A DNA stretch of 52,564 nucleotides from an uncultured Christensenellaceae bacterium (GCA_910586825.1 CAJUJF010000013.1:1-52564), one strand, 5' to 3'; positions 1 through 8,816 are shown, numbered from the stretch's first letter. Numbers and translations: made by a program. The notes: generated from the sequence alone by a model not told the origin.

Positions 1-17
1 GGCTAAGCCTATTTTGA

Positions 18-38
18 ACCACGCGACTATCGCGTGGT
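18..38. terminator. hairpin at left edge
   Basis: Perfect 8-base inverted repeat ACCACGCG/CGCGTGGT around a 5-base loop. The flanks are only mildly T-rich. It probably ends a transcription unit lying left of the window, but the gene it would serve is not visible. Confidence 0.4.
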
Positions 39-50
39 ATTCTTTATACA

Positions 51-88
51 AAAAAACGCCGTGTGCAAATCGCACGCGGCGTTTTCAC
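51..88 (-). terminator. rho-independent terminator of the DUF378-type gene
   Basis: On the minus strand a GC-rich stem (AACGCCG.../...CGGCGTT) is followed by a run of eight Ts. It lies just past the stop codon at 95. Confidence 0.8.
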
Positions 89-94
89 GGAAAA

Positions 95-340
95 TTACGC
101 TTCGCGCGTATCCTTCGCCTCTCTGTGTCCCTGTAATTTCAACATTCCGTTCGTGATCATGGGCGAAATGATCAGCCAAATCGCCGCAACCGCAATCAGC
201 GAGTAAACGATAATCGAACCGACGCTGCGCGGGCCCATAAAGATCGACGAAACGAGATTGAAATCGAAAAGCCCGAACAGCCCCCAATTCAACGCTCCCA
301 AAAGCACAAGGATATAGGACAATAAATTAACGATAACCAT
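95..340 (-). CDS. DUF378-type small membrane protein
   Basis: Encodes 81 residues with two hydrophobic segments (about residues 3-22 and 42-63). The N-terminal core contains LGALNWGLFGLF, the hallmark of the DUF378 family of small inner-membrane proteins, whose function is unknown. A longer reading from 415 exists, but the ATG at 340 has a GGAGG site directly upstream and gives the family's usual length and N-terminus. It is followed by its own terminator at 51-88 and appears monocistronic. The family call is from remembered consensus; the role in the cell is not inferred. Confidence 0.8.
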   Translation of the reverse strand: MVIVNLLSYILVLLGALNWGLFGLFDFNLVSSIFMGPRSVGSIIVYSLIAVAAIWLIISPMITNGMLKLQGHREAKDTREA

Positions 341-413
341 ATCTGCCTCCGATTGCAGTATGCGCGAAAGCGTTGCGATTATTCGTAAAAAAGCCGTCGG
401 CTTCGTCCATGAC

Positions 414-439
414 AAAAGCGCCGCGATTGCGGCGCTTTT
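414..439. terminator. bidirectional terminator
   Basis: Symmetric hairpin AAAAGCGCCGC-GATT-GCGGCGCTTTT with T runs usable on both strands. It lies just downstream of the stop of the 745-residue surface protein on the minus strand. Confidence 0.85.
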
Positions 440-449
440 TACGAAATTC

Positions 450-2687
450 TTACTTTTTGTTCGCCTTCTTTTTGCCTTTGAGTTTTTCGAGATCGATCTC
501 TTCCACCTTCTTGTCAGAGGGCTTGGATACGAACAGAATGATGATGATCACGAACAGTACCGCGGAAACGGAGAACAGAATGACCGAAGTCATATTGTTC
601 TGCAACCACTGGGACTGACCGGGCGTATAGTCGTACGGGTTATTTACCTGGATCACCTGATAGCCCTTCACGGGATCGCTCCAATGGTTGGGGTCGGTGA
701 CGACGATTTCCACGAAATAGTAACCGGCTTCCTGCGGCACAAAGGACAACGCGGTGGGATTCCAATTATACTTGTTATCCGCTTTATCCGACTCTTCGTC
801 GTACTTTGTGATCTCGACCAAATGATCTTTATAGATCGAATCCTCGCCGTTTACGTAATCGTAAGCGTTCTTGACGAGATCTTCGTAGTCGGGAGCGGAC
901 GAGAGCGCGCTCGTATCGAGACGGTACAGCTTATAGTCCTTTTCGATCCCGCTCAGCGCGATTACCTTGAAACTGCTTACCGTGTAGGCGGTATCGCGGT
1001 AACCGTCCGTCTGCGTTCCCTTTTCTTCGATCGTCGCGCCCTTATAGGTCGCTTCGAACGTGAATTCCGGAATCTCTTCGATATCCCAGATATTGTCGGC
1101 GGTGACGGTCACGTCTTTTCCGTCGAGCGGATATGTCATCGCATTCCCCGCCGCGTCCGACGCCATCACGCGGAAGCGGTACGTTCCCGATTCGTTGATC
1201 TCGAACCGCAGACCGTTGTAACGCAGAGAAGTCGCGGAGGTCGCCGAAGAACCGGCGGTCTGGCTTTCCTTATAGTAGTAGATATTGAAACGCAGATTTC
1301 TGTAATCCGCATAATCGCTCTTGATCAACTCGCGCAGCGAAGGGAGATAGAAATACGCTCCGTCGCCCGCGCTGACGCCTTCCGCCGCCGCGGTAACCGC
1401 GTCCTGATAAGCTTCCGTCGCGACGGCGAAGTCGTCGCCCGTCACGTATCGGGGTCCCGTCTGTCCGCGAATCACTTTTACGTATTCGAACTCGTTCTCC
1501 TCTTCTCCGAGCGTTTCCAACGCGCCGTCCACCGCATACCAATTCAGGTAGACGCAGCACTCTTCTTTCAATTCGTCGGACAAAGACGACCATCTTCCGT
1601 CTTTCAGATTGAATCGGATCGAAACGAATTCTTCTTCGTTCTCCCCTTTGTCGTCGGTCGGCATAAAGAACTTGGACGTGGTGAGCGTCGAATAATCGCT
1701 CGAACCGTATTTCAGGTCGGGCTTTACGTAAGCGCCGTCCTTTTTCTTCGCCATATAGTAATATCTGTCGACGTTGACGCTGCTGGTGCAAACGTCGATC
1801 GCCTCGTAAGAAAGCGAATATCTCTGTCCCAACGTGAACGCATAGACGTCCTCGTTGATCACGAGCACCGCGGGCGCGTTGTCCGCGATTTTTCCGCCCG
1901 TGACTTCGTAATGCCCGTCTCCGTCCGGCGTTTCCGAAACCGAACCGCCGTTGTTCTTATCCACGGTCACGAGCAACGACTGCCCGTTCAGTTCTTTCAT
2001 GAACACTTTCTGCACGGCATTGTCTTCCGCTTCCATTTCGAACGACATGGGGGTAACGGGGTTGGTGCTCGTGGAGGAACGGTAATCGAGGAAGTATCCG
2101 CCGACGTTGGTAAACGTGCCGATCTTGACGTCGTTGACGTATACGGAAAATTCGCCGATGCTGCAATCCGCTTCGTCGATCCTCAGATCGATCGCCGCCG
2201 AAACTTCAACCTTATCGCTCTCCTCTTCTTCCGCGTTTTTCACGTACGCTTTCAGCGCCTCGCCGTCTTTTTCGAAAACGACGTAGTTGGTCGCCTTCGC
2301 GTCTTTGCTGACGTTTTCCTCGGCGCTCTCGAACGCGATCGTGAATTTCTTGAAGTTCAGTCCGCTGAATTCGAACTGCATATCGAAATACTTCGCGTCG
2401 TCTTTCCCCGCATACCATTTTAACGCGAGTTTGCGGCGGAAATCCACGTTGCCGCCGTTTTTCATTACGAACGTGGTATAGGTCTTCGCATCGTCGCCGG
2501 CGCCGACCTGAAACGCTTTGACTTCGCCCTTGTCTTCCGACCCGCGATCGAATATCTTGTCCGGCGCGTAAGAATCCGCCGAAGCGTCTTTCCGGATACC
2601 GGAAAAGCCGAACGCGACCCCGAGAACGAGTGCGATCAGCATGAAAAACGATAATATCGTAATAATCCGCAACTTAACTTTACTCAT
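450..2687 (-). CDS. large membrane-anchored extracytoplasmic protein, function unknown
   Basis: Encodes 745 residues. An N-terminal hydrophobic stretch (about 7-30, after MSKVKLR) looks like a signal peptide or anchor. A second transmembrane segment near 697-721 is followed by a lysine-rich cytoplasmic tail ending KGKKKANKK. The roughly 650 residues between are acidic, rich in Tyr, Ser, Thr and Asp, and look like beta-sandwich repeats: stretches such as GTYRFRVMASDAAGNAM and GYYFVEIVVTDP resemble Ig-like or cadherin-like strands. No catalytic motif was recognised. Its promoter is at 2730-2758 and a terminator at 414-439, so it is monocistronic. A surface-exposed adhesin, scaffold or sensor is possible, but I do not assign a function. 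Confidence 0.75.
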   Translation of the reverse strand: MSKVKLRIITILSFFMLIALVLGVAFGFSGIRKDASADSYAPDKIFDRGSEDKGEVKAFQVGAGDDAKTYTTFVMKNGGNVDFRRKLALKWYAGKDDAKYFDMQFEFSGLNFKKFTIAFESAEENVSKDAKATNYVVFEKDGEALKAYVKNAEEEESDKVEVSAAIDLRIDEADCSIGEFSVYVNDVKIGTFTNVGGYFLDYRSSTSTNPVTPMSFEMEAEDNAVQKVFMKELNGQSLLVTVDKNNGGSVSETPDGDGHYEVTGGKIADNAPAVLVINEDVYAFTLGQRYSLSYEAIDVCTSSVNVDRYYYMAKKKDGAYVKPDLKYGSSDYSTLTTSKFFMPTDDKGENEEEFVSIRFNLKDGRWSSLSDELKEECCVYLNWYAVDGALETLGEEENEFEYVKVIRGQTGPRYVTGDDFAVATEAYQDAVTAAAEGVSAGDGAYFYLPSLRELIKSDYADYRNLRFNIYYYKESQTAGSSATSATSLRYNGLRFEINESGTYRFRVMASDAAGNAMTYPLDGKDVTVTADNIWDIEEIPEFTFEATYKGATIEEKGTQTDGYRDTAYTVSSFKVIALSGIEKDYKLYRLDTSALSSAPDYEDLVKNAYDYVNGEDSIYKDHLVEITKYDEESDKADNKYNWNPTALSFVPQEAGYYFVEIVVTDPNHWSDPVKGYQVIQVNNPYDYTPGQSQWLQNNMTSVILFSVSAVLFVIIIILFVSKPSDKKVEEIDLEKLKGKKKANKK

Positions 2688-2729
2688 GAAAGCATGCTCC
2701 GTGCAGGCTTAAAAGCCCAATATGTTTTT

Positions 2730-2758
2730 ATTTTACACGAATTTTTTTGAACCGTCAA
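2730..2758 (-). promoter_or_regulatory. promoter of the 745-residue surface protein gene
   Basis: Minus-strand TTGACG (2753-2758), 17-base spacer, TAAAAT (2730-2735). It lies about 43 bases upstream of the ATG at 2687. Confidence 0.7.
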
Positions 2759-2805
2759 GCGGTAATCGGCGTTTTACCGAAGAAAATGCCGTTTTCGCGT
2801 ATTTT

Positions 2806-3525
2806 TCACGTCGGTTTCACAACCGAAGAGATATCGAACTTATTCCACGGCGTCTCGTCCGCGGGCGGTTCCGAAAGAAAGCGCATTCTCTCTTTCGTGA
2901 CGGGATGGGTAAAGGAAAGAGAATACGCCCACAGCGCAAGCTTTCCCTTCTGCGCGCGTTCACCGCCGTAGCGCATATCTCCGTAAACGGGGTGCGAAAT
3001 CCCCGCCGTCTGCACGCGGATCTGATGACTTCTGCCCGTATGCAGTTTGATTTCCGTCAACGCAAGCCCGCCCGCTTTTTCCAACACGCGGTAATCGAGC
3101 GAAGCGAGTTTCGCGCCGTCCGTCCCCTGCGTGCAGAGGTAGACCATATTGTTCACGGTGTTCTTTTTCAGCCAATTCACCAAAGAACCGCTCTCGGGCG
3201 CGGGCGTGCCGTTGAGCACCGTCAGATAACGCTTTTCAAAATCGCCCGTCCGCATCTGTTCGGAAAGCCTGCCCGCCGCCTTGCTCGTCTTGGCGAACAC
3301 CATCAAACCGCCCGTCGGACGATCGAGCCGATGCACCAGTCCGAGATAGACGTTGCCCGGTTTTTCGTACTTCGCCCGAATATACTCTTTCAAAGCGTCG
3401 AGCAAATTGCCGTCTCCGCTCTCGTCGGGGCAGGATGCAAGATTCTGGGGTTTCAAAACCACGATCACGTGGTTGTCTTCAAAGAGGATCGTCGGATCCG
3501 TAACGTCGTTATTCATCGTTTTCAT
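2806..3525 (-). CDS. RluA-family RNA pseudouridine synthase
   Basis: Encodes 239 residues. The family signature HRLDRPTGG is at 65-73 with catalytic Asp68, and GRSHQIRVQ lies in the C-terminal half. The family isomerises uridine to pseudouridine in rRNA or tRNA; the target cannot be told from sequence, and no S4 domain precedes the catalytic domain. The open frame runs further upstream, but the extension lies inside the methyltransferase gene. The ATG at 3525 has AGGAGG 11 bases upstream and overlaps the end of that gene by 17 bases, so the two are probably translationally coupled in an RNA-modification operon. Confidence 0.88.
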   Translation of the reverse strand: MKTMNNDVTDPTILFEDNHVIVVLKPQNLASCPDESGDGNLLDALKEYIRAKYEKPGNVYLGLVHRLDRPTGGLMVFAKTSKAAGRLSEQMRTGDFEKRYLTVLNGTPAPESGSLVNWLKKNTVNNMVYLCTQGTDGAKLASLDYRVLEKAGGLALTEIKLHTGRSHQIRVQTAGISHPVYGDMRYGGERAQKGKLALWAYSLSFTHPVTKERMRFLSEPPADETPWNKFDISSVVKPT

Positions 3526-4387
3526 GCGTATAAATGCCTCCTGCGCCGCAAGGGAGTACGATCCCTTCCTCTGTGGGAAGCCCCACCTCGTACGCGTCGA
3601 TGCCGCCCTTTCGTCCCGCAAGACAGAGCGAGAGCAGATTGGACAGCACTGCGGGTTGCAACCCCGTCGTATAACTGTTGATCAGAAAGAAAAGCGGGTC
3701 TTCGCTCAAAAGCTCCGAACACAGTTTCACGAACGGATACAACCCCGTTTCGATCTTCCACATTTCGCCGCCCGGACCCCGTCCGTACGAAGGGGGATCC
3801 ATCACAATCCCGTCGTATCGGTTCCCGCGGCGGATCTCGCGTTGCACGAATTTCATGCAGTCGTCGACGATATACCGGATCCCCCCCGTTAAACCGGACA
3901 GCCGCGCGTTCTCTCCCGCGCGCTCCACCATTCCTTTCGCCGCGTCCACGTGCGTAACTTCCGCTCCCGCTTTCGCAAGCGCGACGCTCGCGCCGCCCGT
4001 GTATGCGAACAGGTTGAGAATTTTCACGTTCCGTCCCGCCGCCTTCGCGCGGGTAACGAGCGCGGCGGTTCTCTCCCAATTCACCGCCTGTTCGGGAAAC
4101 AAGCCCGTATGTTTAAAACCCATGGGTTTCACGCAAAAACGGAGTTCCCCGTAAGAAACCGTCCAGCTCTCCGGAATTTTGCGGCGGTATTCCCATACCC
4201 CGCCCCCTTTCTCGCTGCGGCGGTATACCGCGTCGACGCGGGGATCGCCGAAGAGATCGCCCTGCGCGCCCCAGATCACCTGCGGATCGGGACGCAGAAG
4301 CGTCACCTCTCCCCAGCGTTCCAATTTATATCCGTCGCCCGTTGCGAGAACGGCGTAATCCCGCCATTTGTCTGCCAACCGAATCAT
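3509..4387 (-). CDS. class I SAM-dependent methyltransferase, RlmI-like
   Basis: Encodes 292 residues. The SAM-binding motif I is LNLFAYTGGAS (124-134), VDAAKGMVERA follows, and the motif IV DPPSYGRGP lies at 197-205. KPMGFKHTGLFPEQ (about 87-100) before the Rossmann core is typical of the RlmI/RlmK-related group of 23S rRNA methyltransferases. There is no N-terminal PUA domain of full RlmI type, so the exact target is open. It overlaps the downstream pseudouridine synthase gene. The promoter -10 box ends only 6 bases before the ATG and there is no ribosome binding site, so the mRNA is probably leaderless. Confidence 0.85.
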   Translation of the reverse strand: MIRLADKWRDYAVLATGDGYKLERWGEVTLLRPDPQVIWGAQGDLFGDPRVDAVYRRSEKGGGVWEYRRKIPESWTVSYGELRFCVKPMGFKHTGLFPEQAVNWERTAALVTRAKAAGRNVKILNLFAYTGGASVALAKAGAEVTHVDAAKGMVERAGENARLSGLTGGIRYIVDDCMKFVQREIRRGNRYDGIVMDPPSYGRGPGGEMWKIETGLYPFVKLCSELLSEDPLFFLINSYTTGLQPAVLSNLLSLCLAGRKGGIDAYEVGLPTEEGIVLPCGAGGIYTHENDE

Positions 4388-4393
4388 GAAAAT

Positions 4394-4422
4394 ATTATAG
4401 CACGATAAACATCGAAAATCAA
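4394..4422 (-). promoter_or_regulatory. promoter placing the start site at the ATG
   Basis: Minus-strand TTGATT (4417-4422), 17-base spacer, TATAAT (4394-4399). Only six bases separate the -10 from the ATG at 4387, so transcription should begin at or next to the start codon. Confidence 0.75.
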
Positions 4423-4475
4423 GCTTTTCGAGGCACGCCTTCCGCCACGCTTCCCGTTTTACCGAAAAAAACCAA

Positions 4476-4500
4476 GCTCATCTCCGAGAAAGAGATGAGC
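4476..4500 (-). terminator. terminator of the GH51 gene
   Basis: Inverted repeat GCTCATCTC/GAGATGAGC around a 7-base loop, followed on the minus strand by TTGG and a T run. It lies 37 bases past the stop of the arabinofuranosidase gene. Confidence 0.75.
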
Positions 4501-4536
4501 AAAAAATCCGAGTCTTTTTGATCTTGTCAAACGATA

Positions 4537-6492
4537 TTACTTCTTGAATATCAACACGTTGAAACTGCGCGGCGCCAAAACGAGCGTATGCGGATGTGCG
4601 GGCGCGACTTCTACCGGCGAAATTTTTTTCGGTTCCTCAACGGTGTTGTAATCCCCCGGTTCGCCGCTTAAACGCACGATCCGCGTCAGAGAACCGAAAT
4701 CGTAGTCCGCCTCCACCGTCGTCTCCAACTCCTCTTCCCCCGCGTTGACCGCCTTGACAATGGTAAAAGCGTCCCGTTCCGTCGCCGAAACGTAGACGTT
4801 CTTTGCGTCCGCCGCCGCTTTCAACGAGAAGTCGCCCGTATACAGACTGTATAATAGCTGAACGTAATAGCTCGGGGAGCCGTAAGCCGTTTTGCCGTTA
4901 AACCAAATGAGATCGGGACTCCACTGCGTATATCCGAGCCGCGCGAACAGCGGCGCATACGATTTCATCACCACTACGTCGGCGTTGCGCTCCATGCCCG
5001 TCATGAACGCGGCCTCCGCGAGCGCGCCTTCCCAGACGTTCGCCTGCGGCGAATTAAACAGCGCGCAACCGGAACCCGGAACGTGCGCCGCATATTCGCC
5101 CGCGCACACAAGTCCCCCGTCGCGGGGATAGGAATCGTAAACATCTGCGTTCCGATAAAGCCATTCGGGCGACACGTAAAAATGTTCGTCCGAACAGTAG
5201 ACGAAATTCGGATTCTTTTTCAGATTCTCGCGCGTCCACTTCCAAGCGCTCTTATGCGTATCGGAATCGACGGTAGGTCCCACCGTTCCCACGATTTTGA
5301 GATCGGGATAGCGTTCGTGAAGCCGTTTCTCGAACAGTTCGAAACGCTTATAAAACTCGTTCCCCTTATTCTCTTTCGTCGTCTCCGTTTCCCACTGTTC
5401 GTTCCCTACGCCGAGATATTCCAGATTGAACGGTTCGGGGTGCCCCATTTCCGCGCGCACTCTTCCCCACACGGTATCCGCGCCGCCGTTGGCAAACTCC
5501 ACGACGTCAAGCGCTTCCTGAATATAAGTTTCCAATTCCTCGCTGTCGAGCGGAACGACCTGCGTGGACATGTATTGGCACGCAATCCCCACGCTGACCA
5601 CGGGCATGGGTTTTGCGCCGAGGTATTCGGCAAGCCGGAAATATTCGTAGTATCCGAGACCGAGCGACTGACCGTAATGGGCGTAATCGGTGCGGAAATG
5701 ATTTTCGGCGCTTGCCGCATGCACCGCCCAACGGTTCCAGTTATGCTTTCTGCGCTCTCTCATTCCGATCGAATTTTTCCAGAGATAGCGGTTCGCAAGA
5801 CTGTTTCCTTCCACGATGCACCCGCCGGGGAAACGCAGAAATCCCGGTTTCATCTCTTTCATGAGTTCCACGAGATCGCGGCGGAACACACCGAGGATCG
5901 CATTGGAGGGCATCAGCGAAAAAGCGTCGAGATGAACGGTTCCCGCCTTGGCGAGCGTGACGCAAAAATCCGCGCCGTCCGCCGCCGTTTTCGACTTCAA
6001 ACGAAAGGCATAGCGTCTCCATCTGCCGTCCGCTTTCAGCTTCACTTTCTTCTCGATAAGCGGCGCGCCGTCGGCGTAAACGCCCACGCGCAACGCGCCT
6101 TTATAGTCGTAAGAACGCGCGTAAAAAGAGATCCTGTATTCGGATTTCGCTTTTAAAAACACGCCGTCGTACGCCTTGTTTTTCATTCCCGTGCCCGGTT
6201 CCTGCACGGTCAGACGCATGTAATGCGGATTTTCGGGAAAGAGCGGACGGTCGGTTTTCACTTTCAATCCGACCGAAGACCCCGCGGGATAAGCAGACCA
6301 TGCGTATCCGCCGTCGTCCTCCACCGTATAACGATCCCATTCGCCGTACGCGCATTTCGCTTCGAAGTTGGAATTTTCGAGCATTTCGGCATATAAGCCG
6401 CCGTCGAGCGCGTAATTGATATCCTCGAAAAATAGACCGACACCGCCGGATTTTACGGGGACTTTCCCCTCCTGCGTCAAAGTGATTTTCAT
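4537..6492 (-). CDS. alpha-L-arabinofuranosidase, GH51 family
   Basis: Encodes 651 residues without a signal peptide, so it probably acts in the cytoplasm on imported oligosaccharides, releasing terminal arabinofuranose. The clan-A barrel carries GVGNEQW with the likely acid/base Glu365, and CAGEYAAH with the likely nucleophile Glu466. RFPGGCIVEGN (220-230) is typical of GH51. Residues about 70-195 look like a carbohydrate-binding beta-sandwich inserted before the barrel, and the C-terminal 130 residues form the usual beta domain. No transporter or other pentose genes lie beside it; the neighbour upstream is the Na/Pi-type transporter 35 bases away, which may be in the same transcript. Confidence 0.88.
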   Translation of the reverse strand: MKITLTQEGKVPVKSGGVGLFFEDINYALDGGLYAEMLENSNFEAKCAYGEWDRYTVEDDGGYAWSAYPAGSSVGLKVKTDRPLFPENPHYMRLTVQEPGTGMKNKAYDGVFLKAKSEYRISFYARSYDYKGALRVGVYADGAPLIEKKVKLKADGRWRRYAFRLKSKTAADGADFCVTLAKAGTVHLDAFSLMPSNAILGVFRRDLVELMKEMKPGFLRFPGGCIVEGNSLANRYLWKNSIGMRERRKHNWNRWAVHAASAENHFRTDYAHYGQSLGLGYYEYFRLAEYLGAKPMPVVSVGIACQYMSTQVVPLDSEELETYIQEALDVVEFANGGADTVWGRVRAEMGHPEPFNLEYLGVGNEQWETETTKENKGNEFYKRFELFEKRLHERYPDLKIVGTVGPTVDSDTHKSAWKWTRENLKKNPNFVYCSDEHFYVSPEWLYRNADVYDSYPRDGGLVCAGEYAAHVPGSGCALFNSPQANVWEGALAEAAFMTGMERNADVVVMKSYAPLFARLGYTQWSPDLIWFNGKTAYGSPSYYVQLLYSLYTGDFSLKAAADAKNVYVSATERDAFTIVKAVNAGEEELETTVEADYDFGSLTRIVRLSGEPGDYNTVEEPKKISPVEVAPAHPHTLVLAPRSFNVLIFKK

Positions 6493-6527
6493 GATTTTCT
6501 CCGCCTTTTCCGGCGCCCCCTTATGGA

Positions 6528-8195
6528 TTATTTGCGTTCGTTCCGTTCAATCGAATGCGCGATAAACGTAATGTGATCCGCGGCGCGTTCGAGATTGCCG
6601 ACGAGGTTGATGAACACGCTCGAATTCTGCGGCTGGCACTTTCCTTCGTTAAGGCGCATGATGTGCGTGTTGACGATGGCGCGGCGATCCTGATCGATTT
6701 CGTCCTCCAACGCGTCCACTTCCGCAAGCCGCGCAAAGTCGTTGTAGAGGAAGGTCGCCAAAGAAAGCACGTACAGATTCCGGATCTTTTCGAACATGCT
6801 CTTCGTCATTTCCAAAAATTCCGCAGAAAACACGAGTTCGTCTCTCACGTAATGCGCGGTATATTTCGTCACGTTGTCGGCAAGCTCGCCGATACGCATG
6901 ATGTCGTTCAACACGTAATGGAGACTGGAAACCGTAATCTCTTCCGAAAAAACCAATGAAGAAGCGGAAATCTTTACGAGATATTCCACCGTCTTTTTGT
7001 TCGCTTCCGCAAGTTCCCGGTTCTGCGCCGTCACTTTTTCTTTTTTCGATTCGTCTTTGTTCAAGAACGCCTCCAACGCGATCCCGAGCGTGTCCACCGC
7101 AAACGAGAACATCTTTCCCGTTTCCTGATACAGATGTCCGAGCGCGACCGAGGGCGAACGCAAGAGACGTTCGTCGAGGTCGGATACGATGCCGGGTTTC
7201 GCTTCCGCGGTTTCGGGGAGATTTTTCTCCCGCACCATCAGATTGGCAAGCTTGACGAATATGCTGATAAACGGTAGGAATACGAGCGTGCAGATGACGT
7301 TGAAGAGCGTGTGAAACATCGCTATCTGCATTGCGGGATTGCTTGGAAAGAGCGTGACGAGAACCGTATTCGCAAAGCCTTTCCATAGGACAAGCACAAC
7401 CGTAAAGATCAGCGCGCCGAAGAAATTGAATAAAAAGTGAATGATCGCCGCGCGTTTTGCGTTGGGGCTGGCGCCGAGCGAAGAAATCAACGCCGTGACG
7501 CAAGTTCCGATATTCGATCCGATAATTATGTAGTAGACCGCGTTCCCGCCGTCCCCGACGGCAAGACCTGCAAGCGACATTTCGAGTACGATCGCCGTGA
7601 CGGCGGTAGACGACTGCACGAGCGCGGTAACCGCAATGCCGATAAAGAGCAGGAGCAACGGATTGGAAATTTTCGAAAACAAACTCTTGATGGAATCGAA
7701 TATTTCGGGATACTTCTGCCGATCGAACGCGCCGGACATAAATTCGAGCCCCACGAAAATCAGTCCCAACGCCGCAAGCGCAAAGCCGACCGACTTGATT
7801 TTATCCGTCTTGGAAAACATCGTCATGAAGATGCCGACCGCCGCAAGACAGAGGAAGAACATCGTAAAATCGAAATTACCGAGCGAAAGCACCCAGGCGG
7901 TGAGCGTCGTTCCGATATTCGCGCCCATGATGATCGAAGTCGCCTGAAACAGCGTCATGATCCCGGCATTGACGAGTCCGACGACCATGACCGTCGTAAA
8001 CGCCGAACTCTGCCCGATGATCGTGACCACCGCGCCGATCCCGACGCCGGCAAACCGGTTGTTGGAAGTCTTGTTGAGCAGACTCTTTAATTTGCTGTGC
8101 GCTAACCGCGTCAGATTTTCAGAAAGAATTTTCATCCCGATCAGAAACGTCCCCATTCCGCCGAGAATCATCATAATAATTTCTACGTACTGCAT
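6528..8195 (-). CDS. Na/Pi cotransporter family protein with PhoU-like domain
   Basis: Encodes 555 residues. The N-terminal part is a multi-pass membrane domain with the duplicated QSS motifs of the Na/phosphate symporter family (GQSSAFTTV near residue 62 and VQSSTAVTAI near 193). The C-terminal 200 residues are helical and PhoU-like (ENLYVL and related helices), the architecture of YjbB/NptA-type proteins that move phosphate with sodium. The start at 8195 is preceded by GAGGAAA about 11 bases upstream. It points away from the tRNA-Pro gene. The direction of transport (uptake or export) cannot be told. Confidence 0.85.
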   Translation of the reverse strand: MQYVEIIMMILGGMGTFLIGMKILSENLTRLAHSKLKSLLNKTSNNRFAGVGIGAVVTIIGQSSAFTTVMVVGLVNAGIMTLFQATSIIMGANIGTTLTAWVLSLGNFDFTMFFLCLAAVGIFMTMFSKTDKIKSVGFALAALGLIFVGLEFMSGAFDRQKYPEIFDSIKSLFSKISNPLLLLFIGIAVTALVQSSTAVTAIVLEMSLAGLAVGDGGNAVYYIIIGSNIGTCVTALISSLGASPNAKRAAIIHFLFNFFGALIFTVVLVLWKGFANTVLVTLFPSNPAMQIAMFHTLFNVICTLVFLPFISIFVKLANLMVREKNLPETAEAKPGIVSDLDERLLRSPSVALGHLYQETGKMFSFAVDTLGIALEAFLNKDESKKEKVTAQNRELAEANKKTVEYLVKISASSLVFSEEITVSSLHYVLNDIMRIGELADNVTKYTAHYVRDELVFSAEFLEMTKSMFEKIRNLYVLSLATFLYNDFARLAEVDALEDEIDQDRRAIVNTHIMRLNEGKCQPQNSSVFINLVGNLERAADHITFIAHSIERNERK

Positions 8196-8357
8196 CTGAA
8201 CTCAAATTTCCTCTTTGGCATCCGCCGTGCGAAGTTATTATATCAATTATTTCGAAACATTATCATTTGTTTTAAATATATTGAAAAATATTTTCCAAAA
8301 AGCAACGGGCAGGATTTTCGATATCGAACAGAATTTAAAATTCGGATAAAAAAACGC

Positions 8358-8386
8358 TTGCAAAACACAAATCGGTTTGATATAAT
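8358..8386 (+). promoter_or_regulatory. promoter of tRNA-Pro(CGG)
   Basis: TTGCAA (8358-8363), 17-base spacer, TATAAT (8381-8386), ending 10 bases before the mature tRNA 5' end. Confidence 0.8.
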
Positions 8387-8396
8387 GTAATAACAT

Positions 8397-8473
8397 TGAG
8401 GCGTAGCGCAGCTTGGTAGCGCGCTTGGTTCGGGACCAAGAGGTCGCGTGTTCAAATCACGTCGCCTCAACCA
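8397..8473 (+). tRNA. tRNA-Pro, anticodon CGG
   Basis: Complete cloverleaf. The acceptor stem TGAGGCG (8397-8403) pairs with CGCCTCA (8463-8469), and the CCA end is encoded at 8471-8473. The anticodon stem CTTGG/CCAAG encloses the loop TTCGGGA with anticodon CGG at 8431-8433, which reads proline CCG codons. The gene is nearly identical to the tRNA-Pro at 10951-11027 on the other strand. Differences in the acceptor stem are compensated on both arms. Confidence 0.95.
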
Positions 8474-8480
8474 AATGCGA

Positions 8481-8517
8481 CAAAGTCTGAACACCGTAAA
8501 TTCAGGCTTTGTTTTTT
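8481..8517 (+). terminator. terminator of tRNA-Pro(CGG)
   Basis: CAAAGTCTGAA / TTCAGGCTTTG stem (8481-8491, 8501-8511) followed by six Ts. Confidence 0.85.
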
Positions 8518-8523
8518 AGAAAA

Positions 8524-8550
8524 AACAGCAACGTTTAACACGTTGCTGTT
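8524..8550 (-). terminator. terminator after the XRE gene pair
   Basis: Perfect inverted repeat AACAGCAACG/CGTTGCTGTT with a 7-base loop and flanking A and T runs usable on both strands. It lies 11 bases past the stop of the first XRE gene. Confidence 0.8.
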
Positions 8551-8561
8551 TTTCATTAACA

Positions 8562-8768
8562 TCATTCGGTCTTGAATAAATCGACCGGTTCGATTTCCAA
8601 CACTTCACAGATCTTAAAGATCGTTTTTAACGTGGCGTTGACCTTTCCGTTTTCGAATTTATGAATATACGTCGCGTCTTTTTCGATTCTCAAACTCAAC
8701 TCGTAAGCGGACATATTCGCCTGTATTCTTTTTTTCGCCAAGGTCAAGCCTACATCTTTCAATTCCAT
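8562..8768 (-). CDS. XRE-family HTH regulator, twin A
   Basis: Encodes 68 residues, almost entirely one Cro/C1-type helix-turn-helix domain (NMSAYELSLRIEKDATYIHKFENG at about 19-42 spans the recognition unit). I chose the ATG at 8768 over a TTG two codons earlier because it gives exactly the length and N-terminus of the neighbouring twin. There is no ribosome binding site. A TATATT box ends 12 bases upstream, so the mRNA is nearly leaderless. The perfect palindrome CGGAAT-GCG-ATTCCG at 8802-8816 overlaps the expected promoter. It is about 70 percent identical to the gene at 8829-9035. Both are probably small autorepressors; any other targets are unknown. Confidence 0.85.
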   Translation of the reverse strand: MELKDVGLTLAKKRIQANMSAYELSLRIEKDATYIHKFENGKVNATLKTIFKICEVLEIEPVDLFKTE

Positions 8769-8801
8769 ATTCAAATAAAAAATATACGAAGTTCTTTTGT
8801 G

Positions 8802-8816
8802 CGGAATGCGATTCCG
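8802..8816. promoter_or_regulatory. operator-like palindrome upstream of XRE twin A
   Basis: CGGAAT, 3-base spacer, ATTCCG: a perfect 6-3-6 palindrome. The identical GGAAT-N3-ATTCC design recurs before twin B, at a similar distance from the ATG (34 versus 36 bases). Confidence 0.7.

Noticed and set aside
360..2423. 687-codon plus-strand open frame opposite the surface protein
   Set aside because: It is the antisense shadow of the minus-strand gene 450-2687, which has a signal peptide, membrane anchor, promoter and terminator. The plus frame has unnatural Arg/Val/Phe-rich composition and no ribosome binding site.
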